From IMG/VR virus record IMGVR_UViG_3300008116_000471, positions 1 to 38,505 of that record: a DNA stretch of 38,505 nt. One strand, written 5' to 3'. This DNA comes from a virus. The number at the start of each line of letters is the position of its first letter. The stretch's first letter is position 1. Positions 5,979 to 14,961 of this stretch are shown here, one piece after another. The notes beneath the pieces were generated by a model. That model searched no databases. It was not told where the DNA came from and saw nothing but the letters and a program-made list of their open reading frames with translations. A program made the translations under genes and the position numbers.

Positions 5979-7733
5979 ATGGCTAACACAGTAATTCAGT
6001 TAAAATATAGCACGACAACTGCAACGCCGGTTTCGTTGAATGTTGGGGAACCAGCATACAGCTATACAAGTAACACACTTTTTATAGGAACAGCAGGTAG
6101 TGATGGTTCTATTGCGATTGGCGGTCAATTCTACATGGACAAGTTCCAGCGTGGATATAATCATGCTAATGCTGCTTTTGATGCTGCAAATACTGGAGCA
6201 AGTTCACAAGGCGCATACAATACTGCAAATGCTGCATTTATAACTGCAAATGCGGCCTTTATTGCAGCTAATTCTGCTGGTGTTTATGCTAACGGTGCTT
6301 TTGCTGCGGCTAATGCTGCAAATGCCACAGACACTACGCAAAACAATAGCATTACTGCGGCCTTTACCGCTGCAAATAGTGCTGGTGTTTATGCCAACGG
6401 TGCCTTTGCAACAGCAAATACTGCAAATGACCGAGGCCTTTCGGCAGGCATTTACGCTAACGGCGCTTTTGCTGCAGCTAACTCGGCAGGTTCTTATGCT
6501 AACTCAGCATTTGCTGTAGCTAATAGCACAGCTGCTTATTCAAATACAGTAAACAATACACAAAACACTAGCATTACCGCAGCTTTTACTGCTGCAAATT
6601 CAGCTGGCGTTTATGCTAACGGTGCTTTTGCTCGTGCTAATAATTCAGTTAATGCAAATACTGGTGGTATTATTACTGGTGATATTACAATTACTGGTAA
6701 CCTTATAATTCAAGGTAATACTATTACTGCAAACGCTGGTGTTCTTGTATCAAATGACACATTAATTATTCTTGGTTCAGGAAATTATACAGCTGACGCA
6801 TTAGACATTGGTATTGTTGGGCACTATAATGCTGGTGTAAATGCTCATACGGGTATTATTCGTGATGTTGGAGCAAAAGAATGGTACTTATTCAAAAATT
6901 ACACTCCAGAAGTTGGTGCAAATAATAACATCAATGTTAATGACCCATCTTTTACAATTGATACACTTAATGCAAATTTAAGAACTCAAGTAATTACATT
7001 AAACAACCAAGATTTAAGTGGGTATGTTAATAATGCGTTTAATACAGCCAATGCAGCCTTCACATATGCTAATGGCACATTTGCTTTTGCTAACAATGTA
7101 AACACCACACAAAATAATAGTATTACCGCAGCTTTTACTGCAGCTAACTCTGCTGGTGTATACGCCAACGGTGCCTTTGCAACAGCAAATACAGCAAATG
7201 ATAGAGGTCTTTCTGCTGGTATCTACGCTAACGGTGCTTTTGCGGCTGCTAACTCGGCAGGTTCTTATGCTAACTCGGCATTTTTAGTTGCCAATAGTGC
7301 TGCAGCTTACTCTAATACTGTAAATAATACACAAAACAATAGCATTGCAGCTGCGTTTACTGCTGCTAATAGTGCCGGTGTTTATGCTAACGGTGCCTTT
7401 GCTCAGGCAAATACTGACTTTACAAATATATCAACAACAGCAGGGTTCTATGGAAACACCTCTGCGGTCATACAATTTACTCTTGCTGCAAATGGTCGTA
7501 TCTCGCAGGCCAATACAACATCTATTGCAATTGCTGCCTCGCAAATTACATCAGGCACATTAGGTGTTGCAAGAGGTGGTACCGGTGCTACAACATTTAC
7601 AACAAATGGTGTTCTGTTAGGCCAAGGTACAGGTGCAATTACAACCGCATCTTCGTCAACTGAAGGGCATTTATTGACAATTAATCCGTCTGGAGTTCCA
7701 ACCTTTATGCACCTACAAGGTGGAACATTTTAA
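5979..7733 (+). CDS. Repetitive tail-fibre protein (AANSAGVYANGAF repeats)
   Basis: This 584-residue protein has an N-terminal module (about 1-60) of the form MANTVIQLKYS...GEPAYSYTSNTLFIGTAG, like the head domain of phage receptor-binding proteins. About 170 residues follow of an Ala/Asn-rich repeat centred on NSAGVYANGAF, with seven G(V/I)YANGAF units over the whole protein. A globular insert (about 225-340) contains SNDTLIILGSGNY, GHYNAGVNAHTGIIRDVG and EWYLFKNYTPE. A second repeat block and a beta-rich C-terminus with GTLGVARGGTGATTF follow. The insert recurs in the protein at 8238-12052. It is probably a long trimeric shaft or whisker-like fibre (inference). Confidence 0.8.
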   Translation: MANTVIQLKYSTTTATPVSLNVGEPAYSYTSNTLFIGTAGSDGSIAIGGQFYMDKFQRGYNHANAAFDAANTGASSQGAYNTANAAFITANAAFIAANSAGVYANGAFAAANAANATDTTQNNSITAAFTAANSAGVYANGAFATANTANDRGLSAGIYANGAFAAANSAGSYANSAFAVANSTAAYSNTVNNTQNTSITAAFTAANSAGVYANGAFARANNSVNANTGGIITGDITITGNLIIQGNTITANAGVLVSNDTLIILGSGNYTADALDIGIVGHYNAGVNAHTGIIRDVGAKEWYLFKNYTPEVGANNNINVNDPSFTIDTLNANLRTQVITLNNQDLSGYVNNAFNTANAAFTYANGTFAFANNVNTTQNNSITAAFTAANSAGVYANGAFATANTANDRGLSAGIYANGAFAAANSAGSYANSAFLVANSAAAYSNTVNNTQNNSIAAAFTAANSAGVYANGAFAQANTDFTNISTTAGFYGNTSAVIQFTLAANGRISQANTTSIAIAASQITSGTLGVARGGTGATTFTTNGVLLGQGTGAITTASSSTEGHLLTINPSGVPTFMHLQGGTF

Positions 7734-7752
7734 AATATGAAAAGGAGTCGTT

Positions 7753-8238
7753 ATGAGTGTGGAGTTTTCAAATGCTTACCAAGAGATTCTGCTTGAAAAT
7801 GTTTATGCAATTATCAAGCAGAACTTTATCTTTCAAACTCAGCTAAAATTAGCAGAAGAATCAGGTAAAGCAAAAGAACAATTACAGGCAAAATATGATG
7901 AATTGGCCAAAATGTATGAAATGGCCAAAGGCCAGGTAATAGAGGCCGCAAAGTTTAAAGTTGAATTAGAAGGTACGGCACCTTTACATGAGGAAAAAAG
8001 TCGGCTTCAATCAGCTTTAAATGACAGTATGAAAAAGTATACGGCATTACAAAAAGATTTAGAAGCAAAAGATACGGAGATTGCAAGTTTGAAAGATTAC
8101 ATAGAAAAACTAGAAAACATTGCAACTCCTTCAAAGCTGAAGAAGTTAAATCCTGAAAAATTTGCCGAAGAAAAGCCTCTAGAACAGCCCACCTCTGACC
8201 TCTTTGCAATTAAGGTAAATGACGGCAGCTCGTTCTAA
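7753..8238 (+). CDS. Coiled-coil protein between two fibre genes
   Basis: This 161-residue protein has an excellent ribosome binding site (AAAAGGAG). The N-terminus MSVEFSNAYQEILLENVYAI is followed by about 100 residues of Lys/Glu-rich heptads (residues 30-125) typical of a long coiled coil. It ends in the conserved tail KVNDGSSF, and a similar N- and C-terminus is seen in proteins at this location in related T4-like phages. No function is established. Position suggests a whisker/fibre connector or a chaperone (inference). The stop overlaps the next ATG. Confidence 0.7.
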   Translation: MSVEFSNAYQEILLENVYAIIKQNFIFQTQLKLAEESGKAKEQLQAKYDELAKMYEMAKGQVIEAAKFKVELEGTAPLHEEKSRLQSALNDSMKKYTALQKDLEAKDTEIASLKDYIEKLENIATPSKLKKLNPEKFAEEKPLEQPTSDLFAIKVNDGSSF

Positions 8239-9092
8239 TGGCCAATACAGTAATTGAATTACGCCACAGTTATGTTACAGGTAATGTACCTAGTAGCTTA
8301 GCTAATGGCGAAATTGCAATCAACACCTACGATGGAAAATTATTCTATCGTGGCGGTGCCTCTAATACAATTCAAACAATTGAACGATACCAGGGGCCAT
8401 CGGGCCTCAATGGTGAAATTCAGTTCAATGATTCTGGTGTTCTTGGTGCCAACTCAGGCCTTACCTTTGACAAAATAACCGGCGCTTTAACTGTATCAGG
8501 TAATGTAAGCACTACACAGTATTTTATTGGTGATGGTAGTAAGCTTACCGGTCTTGCTCCAGCGCTTCAAATTTATTCTCTTGCCAATACCGCTTCTGGT
8601 GTTAGCGACTACATGGTTCTAAAATCATTAGACGCTTATACAGTAGGTACACAAAATACCACAACAACAACGGTTACTACAACACCAACAATTTTAACAT
8701 CTTTTATAACTGATGTTGGATTTCCAAATATTACCAGTATTCCATCTGGTGATATTGTAGTAGAATTTGATACACAAAAAGCATCTGGTGTTGGAGGATA
8801 TTATTGCTACGCTGAAATTTATAAGAGAACAACTGGTGGAACTGAAACACTTATAGCAACAACTGGAAATTCTTCCAGTTCTACTCTGAATACTCAAATT
8901 CAACAAAGAGTAAATGTGTATATTTCTACACCGGTTTCATTGGTTGTAACAGATAGAATTGTAGTAAAAATATATGCAGTAATGCTTACCACTTCGGCTA
9001 GTATTAGTATATTGTTTGATGGTGCAGCTGATGGTGCTTTAACATTACCTGTTTTACCCCTTATATTAATGCTACGGCAAATGTTCAGTTAA
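8238..9092 (+). CDS. Large repetitive fibre protein, N-terminal part before a frame break
   Basis: This is the first 284-residue frame of what appears to be one long fibre gene ending at 12052. It begins MANTVIELRHSYVTGNVPSSLANGEIAINTYDGKLFYRGG, a head module like that of 5979-7733. A linker DKITGALTVSGNVSTTQYFIGDGSKLTG and a beta-sandwich region (about 115-275) follow. After GALTLPV (residue about 271) the sequence becomes unrelated and stops at 9092. The fibre-like sequence continues without a stop in the -1 frame from about 9056. One added T in the T4 run at 9052-9055 would join them. Confidence 0.75.
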   Translation: MANTVIELRHSYVTGNVPSSLANGEIAINTYDGKLFYRGGASNTIQTIERYQGPSGLNGEIQFNDSGVLGANSGLTFDKITGALTVSGNVSTTQYFIGDGSKLTGLAPALQIYSLANTASGVSDYMVLKSLDAYTVGTQNTTTTTVTTTPTILTSFITDVGFPNITSIPSGDIVVEFDTQKASGVGGYYCYAEIYKRTTGGTETLIATTGNSSSSTLNTQIQQRVNVYISTPVSLVVTDRIVVKIYAVMLTTSASISILFDGAADGALTLPVLPLILMLRQMFS

Positions 9093-12052
9093 ACTCATAT
9101 AGTTTAATAACTCAAACCGTTTCTGCCAATTCTATTGTTGTATTAGGTAGGGATTTAAATGCATATGCAAATGCAGCCTTTGCTAGAGCCAATAATTCTC
9201 TCAATGCAAATACAGGCGGTACAATAACTGGCAATTTAACTGTTACTGGTAATATAACAACAAGCAATATAAGTGCTAATGTTATTTCTATCAAAACAGA
9301 TGGCCTTACTCCGATACAGTTATTATCTGATAATACTGTTAGTTCTTTTCGTTATACCGGCAAATCATTTAGTGTATCAACACAAGAAACTGCTCCAACA
9401 GGTATTCATTTTAAACCAGATGGCACTAAAATGTTTGTTGTTGGTTCTACTGGTGATGATATTAATGAATATGCTTTATCCACGCCTTGGGAAATAACAA
9501 CAGCCACCTTCACAAGAGTAACCGCAGCACTTACTGACACTTCACCACAAGCACTTCGTTTTAGTGCAGACGGCCTTTCAGCATATGTTTTAGGTGATAC
9601 AAATGATACAATTTATCAACACACTCTTACCGAAGCTTGGAATGTAGCAACACTTAATACAACTGCTACAAATACTTTTAGTGTAACATCACAAGAAACT
9701 GCTCCAACTGGTTTATGGTTTAAACCAGATGGCACTAAAATGTTTGTTGTTGGTTCTACTGGTGATGATATTAATGAATACAATTTGTCATCTGCTGGTA
9801 ATGTGGCTACCGCAACATTTGTTCAAACTGGTTCTTTAGCGAGCCCAACAGGATCAACAGCTGATGGTGCACCAGGTTCTGTAGCATTTAATGACGATGG
9901 AACAAGATTATTTGTATCTGGTACAAATGGTGAAGAAATTAATGAATATGTTTTATCTACTCCTTATGATGTTTCTACGATTAGGTGGGTTTCTTACAAA
10001 TATACTGGTTTTGAATCAGCGGATCCAACAGGAATTTTTCCGGCACTATCAAATAATTTCTTTTACATTATTTCATCTTCTGGTGATGCGGTTTATCAAT
10101 ACGCAACAAACGCTAATTCTTTAATTGCAAATACCCATAATTTTAATGTTAAAGGTAATGTTACACTTGATTATGACCAAACTATTATGGGCCAACAAAC
10201 TGTGCAAAGCACTGCTACATTTCTTGGTGCTATTAGTGGTTTATCTACTGCAACTTTTTCTTCTACACTTACAGGTTCTTCTACACTTTCACTAACCGGT
10301 GCAACAAACAGCGTCACAGTAATTGGAACAGCTGCAACAACAGGTACCACAAGAATTGGCGGCTCAACTCAAACAGGTGAAATAACAATTGGTTTTTCAA
10401 CACAAAACCAAACACTTAATATTGCTAACGGTGCAACAACCTCCACCAATACAAAAACTGTTTACATTGGTGCTGCAGGTCTTTCTGGTTCACAAACAAA
10501 TGTAATTATTGGTTCTACATTAACAGGTAGTCGTGGTAATACAAACATTTACACTCCTAATGTTATAATTACTGCCGCAAATACTGCTCAAACAGTTGTA
10601 AGAATTTTTGGTGGTGCACCTTCTATATCAAATTCAACAGGAACTTTAATTGTTAATGGTGGTATTGCTGCTAATGGTAATGTTTTTGCTAATGCAGTTT
10701 ATGATGGTGGCATTGAAGTAATATTATTTGCTAATAATGCTTTTAATACTGCTAATGCAGCTTTTACAGCTGCTAATGCGGCTACAGCTACCGATACAAC
10801 TCAAAATAATAGTATTACTGCGGCCTTTGTTGCGGCTAATTCTGCTGGTGTTTATGCTAATGGCGCTTTCTTGGTAGCTAATAGTGCCGCAGCTTACTCC
10901 AATACCGTAGATGCTACTCAAAACACCAGCATTACAGCTGCATTTGTAGCTGCTAATAGTGCTGGAGTATATGCCAACGGTGCCTTTGCTGCGGCTAATT
11001 CGGCCGGCTCTTATGCTAACTCAGCATTTGCGGCGGCCAATAATTCTGCTGGTGTAAATCTAACACAAAATAATTCTATAACGGCTGCCTTTATTGCAGC
11101 TAATTCAGCTGGTGTGTATGCTAATGGTGCTTTTGCAAGAGCTAATAACTCAATTGATGCAAACAATGGCGGTACGATTACTGGTAGTTTAACCATCACA
11201 CAGAATCTTTCTGTTGGTAATCTTTTTGTTTCAGGCCAAACATTTAGTGTAAATGCTGGAACAATTGTAGCCAATGACACTCTTTTAATTCTTGGTTCTG
11301 GTAATTATTTTTCCGACACAAAAGATATTGGATTTGCTGGGCACTATAATGATGGAATAAACGCACACTCAGGATTTATTCGTGATATTGGAACAAAAGA
11401 ATGGTATCTGTTTAAAGGATACACGCCAGAGGTTGATGCAAATAATAATGTAATTATTACTGACCCTTCATTTACAATCGATACATTAAACGCAAATGTT
11501 AAATCTACAACAATTACAATTAGAGGCATTGATGTATTACCAAGAACAAACATAATTTTTGACCTTGTAAATGCTGCCTTTACTGCGGCAAATAGTGGTG
11601 GTTCTTACGCAAATTCAGCATTTTTAGTTGCCAATAGTGTTGCAGCTTATTCCAATACTGTTGATGCTACACAGAATACTAGCATTACCGCAGCATTTGT
11701 AGCTGCTAATAGTGCCGGTGTATATGCCAACGGTGCTTTTTTAGTAGCTAATAGTGTTGCTGCCTACTCTAATACTGTTGATTCTACGCAGAACACTAGT
11801 ATTACCGCAGCATTTACCGCAGCCAATTCTGCTGGCGTTTATGCTAATGCTGCATTTGCAAAAGCAAATACTGCTAGCGGAGCTTCTTCTTCTGGTTACT
11901 TAGCAAATACTATTATTTTTGCAAACTCTACTGGTGTATTAAGCAATACAAACAATTTACAATTCTTTACAAGCAATAATACTGTTGTTGTTGCAGGAAG
12001 TGCAGTTGCCACAATAGGCGATGCAATGGCAATGGCTATCGCACTAGGATAA
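9056..12052 (+). CDS. Large repetitive fibre protein, C-terminal part with propeller-like and YANGAF repeats
   Basis: This frame is open from 9056, with its first ATG at 9431 inside a conserved repeat, so it is a continuation of 8238-9092 and not a separate start. In order it contains an ANAAFARANNS linker and a propeller-like region with blades such as APTGIHFKPDGTKMFVVG and DDINEY (about 9361-10110). A Thr/Ser-rich beta region to about 10700 comes next. NSAGVYANGAF repeats follow, then a globular insert shared with 5979-7733 (about 11150-11560), and more repeats. The joined protein would have about 1,271 residues. It ends just before gp13. Confidence 0.75.
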   Translation, partial: TPYINATANVQLNSYSLITQTVSANSIVVLGRDLNAYANAAFARANNSLNANTGGTITGNLTVTGNITTSNISANVISIKTDGLTPIQLLSDNTVSSFRYTGKSFSVSTQETAPTGIHFKPDGTKMFVVGSTGDDINEYALSTPWEITTATFTRVTAALTDTSPQALRFSADGLSAYVLGDTNDTIYQHTLTEAWNVATLNTTATNTFSVTSQETAPTGLWFKPDGTKMFVVGSTGDDINEYNLSSAGNVATATFVQTGSLASPTGSTADGAPGSVAFNDDGTRLFVSGTNGEEINEYVLSTPYDVSTIRWVSYKYTGFESADPTGIFPALSNNFFYIISSSGDAVYQYATNANSLIANTHNFNVKGNVTLDYDQTIMGQQTVQSTATFLGAISGLSTATFSSTLTGSSTLSLTGATNSVTVIGTAATTGTTRIGGSTQTGEITIGFSTQNQTLNIANGATTSTNTKTVYIGAAGLSGSQTNVIIGSTLTGSRGNTNIYTPNVIITAANTAQTVVRIFGGAPSISNSTGTLIVNGGIAANGNVFANAVYDGGIEVILFANNAFNTANAAFTAANAATATDTTQNNSITAAFVAANSAGVYANGAFLVANSAAAYSNTVDATQNTSITAAFVAANSAGVYANGAFAAANSAGSYANSAFAAANNSAGVNLTQNNSITAAFIAANSAGVYANGAFARANNSIDANNGGTITGSLTITQNLSVGNLFVSGQTFSVNAGTIVANDTLLILGSGNYFSDTKDIGFAGHYNDGINAHSGFIRDIGTKEWYLFKGYTPEVDANNNVIITDPSFTIDTLNANVKSTTITIRGIDVLPRTNIIFDLVNAAFTAANSGGSYANSAFLVANSVAAYSNTVDATQNTSITAAFVAANSAGVYANGAFLVANSVAAYSNTVDSTQNTSITAAFTAANSAGVYANAAFAKANTASGASSSGYLANTIIFANSTGVLSNTNNLQFFTSNNTVVVAGSAVATIGDAMAMAIALG
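9410..9471 (+). repeat. 62-bp direct repeat, copy 1, coding
   Basis: These bases are identical to 9719-9780 and encode the propeller-blade phrase KPDGTKMFVVGSTGDDINEY. The copies are 309 bp (103 codons) apart and in the same frame. The exact identity suggests recent duplication or gene conversion within the fibre gene. Confidence 0.85.
9719..9780 (+). repeat. 62-bp direct repeat, copy 2, coding
   Basis: Second copy of the repeat at 9410-9471. It diverges at once on both sides (preceded by G here, T in copy 1; followed by C here, T in copy 1). Confidence 0.85.
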
Positions 12053-12062
12053 ATAAACGATT

Positions 12063-13016
12063 ATGGCTAAACCAACTACAAGAGCAACATTTAAAAATTA
12101 CTGCCTACGGCGACTAGGTTTTCCTGTCATTGACATTAATGTGGATGACGACCAAGTAGATGACCGGATTGACGATGCCCTTCAGTTTTTTGAAGATTAC
12201 CACTTTGATGGTGTAGAAGAAATGTTTTTAAAGCATCAAATTACGGCCGCAGATATTAACCGTGGTTGGATATATTGCCCTGATTCTGTTATCTTTGTGA
12301 CCGCAGTTTTTCCGTTTGATGATTCTAATTCATCAATCAATATGTTTGATTTGCGGTATCAATTGCGATTACACGACCTATATGACTTTACATCGGTATC
12401 ATATGTGTCGTATGAAATTACCATGCAACACCTTCGGTCATTAAATCTATTATTTTCTGGCACACCACAATTTCGTTTCAATCGTAAACAAAATAAAATA
12501 TTTTTAGACATTGATTGGTCTCGTGACCTTTTAGTTGGTGAATATGTAATTGTAAAATGCTATCGTGCTTTAAGACCCGAAACAATTACTCTTACAGGTA
12601 CCGTAGCCGCAGCGCCAGGTTCAAATACTGTTACGGGAACAGGCACAATTTTTGACCAAGAATTGTTAGAAAATGATTTTATTAATATCAATAATGAAAG
12701 TATACAGGTTAAAAAAATTACTTCACCAACAACATTAGAGTTGCAAACGCCGGTTTCATCTGTCGTTTCTGGTGGTTCTGTAACCGTAACTGGTGTTTCA
12801 GATGTTTGGAACGACCGATTCCTTAAAAAATATGCTACTGCTTTAATTAAACTTCAATGGGGTAATAACTTATCTAAATTTTCTGGTATACAAATGCCTG
12901 GTGGTGTAACACTAGATGGTGTTCGTATTGCAGAAGAAGCCCGAGAAGAAATTGCAAAAGTAGAAGAAGATTTATTCCAATTCAACAGCTTGCCAAGTGA
13001 GATTATTACAGGTTAA
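12063..13016 (+). CDS. gp13: Neck protein gp13
   Basis: This 317-residue protein (T4 gp13: 309) is the first gene of the T4-type neck/packaging block. Motifs include the N-terminal YCLRRLGFPVIDINVDDDQV and DRIDDALQFFEDYHFDGVEE, then an aromatic-rich middle, a beta insertion around residues 178-250, and a helical C-terminus DGVRIAEEAREEIAKVEEDL. gp13 with gp14 completes the filled head and forms the neck to which the tail joins. The ribosome binding site is weak, and a GATAAATA at 12048-12055 is too close to the start to be a convincing promoter for it. The assignment rests on position and motifs. Confidence 0.85.
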   Translation: MAKPTTRATFKNYCLRRLGFPVIDINVDDDQVDDRIDDALQFFEDYHFDGVEEMFLKHQITAADINRGWIYCPDSVIFVTAVFPFDDSNSSINMFDLRYQLRLHDLYDFTSVSYVSYEITMQHLRSLNLLFSGTPQFRFNRKQNKIFLDIDWSRDLLVGEYVIVKCYRALRPETITLTGTVAAAPGSNTVTGTGTIFDQELLENDFININNESIQVKKITSPTTLELQTPVSSVVSGGSVTVTGVSDVWNDRFLKKYATALIKLQWGNNLSKFSGIQMPGGVTLDGVRIAEEAREEIAKVEEDLFQFNSLPSEIITG

Positions 13017-13021
13017 AATGA

Positions 13022-13912
13022 ATGGCAACCAACAACTATTTCAATAATTATCCATCAAGTCAGATAACCAGCGAACAATTGCTGGTTGAAGATTTGGTCA
13101 TTGAGGCCATGCAAATCTATGGCATGGATTGTTGGTATTTGCCAAGAACAACTCGTGACCAAGTAGATTATTTGTTTGGTGAAGATACTCTTAAACAATA
13201 CATTACTGCTTATCCAATTGAAATGTATTTAGAAAATGTTACAGGTATGGATGGTGAGCAAGATTTTATTTCTAAATTTGGTTTAGAAATTCGTGATGAA
13301 ATGCAGTTTCTTGTTTCTCGCCGCAGATTTAAAGCAACAATACCACTTGAGCGCCCATTGGAAGGTGATTTGGTTTATGTTCCTTTGGTTAAAAACTTTT
13401 TTGAAATTACTTTTGTGGAACATGAGAATGACCAAGCCATGTTTTATACACTAGGTCGTGGTCGTGGTGGTAATGTTTATGTCTATGCATTAAAGCTTAA
13501 ACAATTTGTATTCTCTAACGAAATTGTAAAAGTTGGTGTATCTGAAATTGATGACCAAATTCGCAATTACTATTCTCGTACCAGAATAGCATTAGATGCT
13601 GGTGGTTCCGGTAAGTTTGTAAATGATGAAGTAGTTTACCAAGGTGCTAACTTAGCCTCAGCAACAGCACAGGCTCTTGTTTACGATTTTTCTCCAAACA
13701 CTTCCATTGAAATATACAGAACAATAGGTACTTTTGCTTCTGGTAGCTCAGTTAAAGGCAATACAAGTAATGCAAATTGGAATATTGCATCTACCTCAGA
13801 TTTAATACCAATGGATAATGCATTTGAAGATATAAGAGATAATAACCGCATTGAAACGGAAGCAGATTCAATTATTGATTTCACGGAGACCAACCCGTTT
13901 GGTGAGCCATAA
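13022..13912 (+). CDS. gp14: Neck protein gp14
   Basis: This 296-residue protein (T4 gp14: 256) has a typical N-terminal ITSEQLLVEDLVIEAMQIYG and CWYLPRTTRDQVDYLFGEDT. A conserved core (EMYLENVTGMDGEQDFISKFGLEIRDE) is followed by a C-terminus ending in acidic ETNPFGEP. It works with gp13 as the collar or head-completion protein. Its stop overlaps the gp15 ATG (TAATG), so the two are translationally coupled. The start could also be the ATG at 13018, but that is in another frame; 13022 gives MATNNYFNNYP. Confidence 0.85.
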   Translation: MATNNYFNNYPSSQITSEQLLVEDLVIEAMQIYGMDCWYLPRTTRDQVDYLFGEDTLKQYITAYPIEMYLENVTGMDGEQDFISKFGLEIRDEMQFLVSRRRFKATIPLERPLEGDLVYVPLVKNFFEITFVEHENDQAMFYTLGRGRGGNVYVYALKLKQFVFSNEIVKVGVSEIDDQIRNYYSRTRIALDAGGSGKFVNDEVVYQGANLASATAQALVYDFSPNTSIEIYRTIGTFASGSSVKGNTSNANWNIASTSDLIPMDNAFEDIRDNNRIETEADSIIDFTETNPFGEP

Positions 13913-14961
13913 TGTTAGGCAAAGCTCAATATTACAATCGGTCAATTCGTAAAGTAGTCGTTGCTTTTGGCACACTCTTTAATGACATACAAGTTCAAAG
14001 ATACACTAAAGATGGTCTTACTAAAAAAGAAATCTTTCGTGTACCACTTTCTTATGCCTCAAAAGAAAGATATCTAACGCAAATTACTTCCGATCCAACT
14101 CTTACCAAATCAATTAATGTTTTTGTTCCACGCATTACATTTGAATTGATAGGAATGAGTTATGATAGTTCACGGAAGCAACAATCACTTATACAAAATT
14201 TTGCTAAAAGTGCATCTGGTGGTTTAAACACACAATATGCTCCTGTGCCATATGATTTTACTTTTTCCATGTCCATTTTTGTAAGAAATACGGAAGATGG
14301 CACACAAATTGTAGAACAAATTTTACCATTTTTTAAACCAGATTTTACAGTAACTGTTGATATGATTCCTAAAATGGATCAAAAATATGATATGCCAGTT
14401 ATTTTAAATTCTGTTAACACTACAACAGATTATGAGGGTTCTTTAGGTGATGGTACCACTCGTTTAATTATTTGGGATTTAGAGTTTACGGTTAAAGGTT
14501 ATTTGTGGCCAGCCGTTAATGAAGATGCTAAAGGACTTATTGGTGCTTATAGTGATGTATCTGGCCGCTATGGGCAAGCAAATACAAATATCTACATTGA
14601 TACTCAAAATCGTGACGCACAAAAAGTTTATGTTGATATGGCAAATGGTAACAACTACTTTACCACATCAGAAACAATTCGTGTTGACCGAGATGGCAAC
14701 AATGAAATAACCGGTAAAGTGGTTTATTTCAGTAACTCAGCATCAGGCATTTTAATTGTTGGAGAATTAGATTCTTTATTACAAGCAAACGATGTGGTAT
14801 CAGGAGATTATTCTGGCGCAGTATACACAGTTACCTCTGTTGATATTTCACCACTTAAAGCAGTTCATATTGTCACACAAGCTGTTCCTGCAAATACAGC
14901 ACCAGATGATAATTTTGGATTTTTAGATACAATTACAGAATGGCCTGAAACATTAATATGA
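13912..14961 (+). CDS. gp15: Tail sheath stabilizer / tail terminator gp15
   Basis: This 349-residue protein (T4 gp15: 272) begins MLGKAQYYNRSIRKVVVAFGTLFNDI, followed by PRITFELIGMSYDSSRKQQS, PYDFTFSMSIFVRN and IWDLEFTVKGYLWP, all typical of gp15 proteins in T4-like phages. In T4, gp15 caps the finished tail as a hexamer and connects it to the neck. The C-terminal extension (about 230-349) is a beta-rich addition absent from T4. The end overlaps gp16 by four bases (ATGA). Confidence 0.85.
   Translation: MLGKAQYYNRSIRKVVVAFGTLFNDIQVQRYTKDGLTKKEIFRVPLSYASKERYLTQITSDPTLTKSINVFVPRITFELIGMSYDSSRKQQSLIQNFAKSASGGLNTQYAPVPYDFTFSMSIFVRNTEDGTQIVEQILPFFKPDFTVTVDMIPKMDQKYDMPVILNSVNTTTDYEGSLGDGTTRLIIWDLEFTVKGYLWPAVNEDAKGLIGAYSDVSGRYGQANTNIYIDTQNRDAQKVYVDMANGNNYFTTSETIRVDRDGNNEITGKVVYFSNSASGILIVGELDSLLQANDVVSGDYSGAVYTVTSVDISPLKAVHIVTQAVPANTAPDDNFGFLDTITEWPETLI

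Noticed and set aside
9051-9060. Programmed -1 ribosomal frameshift in the fibre gene
   Set aside because: The direction fits, but CCT GTT TTA CCC CTT has no X-XXY-YYZ heptamer in the right phase. A lost base or phase variation is more likely, so I do not call a programmed site.
6160-11870. Regularly repeated DNA that might suggest a CRISPR-like array
   Set aside because: The repeats are in frame, vary at third codon positions and encode YANGAF-type protein repeats. There are no constant palindromic repeats with unique spacers.
12048-12055. GATAAATA as a late promoter for gp13
   Set aside because: It ends only seven bases before the ATG, so a transcript would start at the codon; possibly chance in AT-rich DNA.
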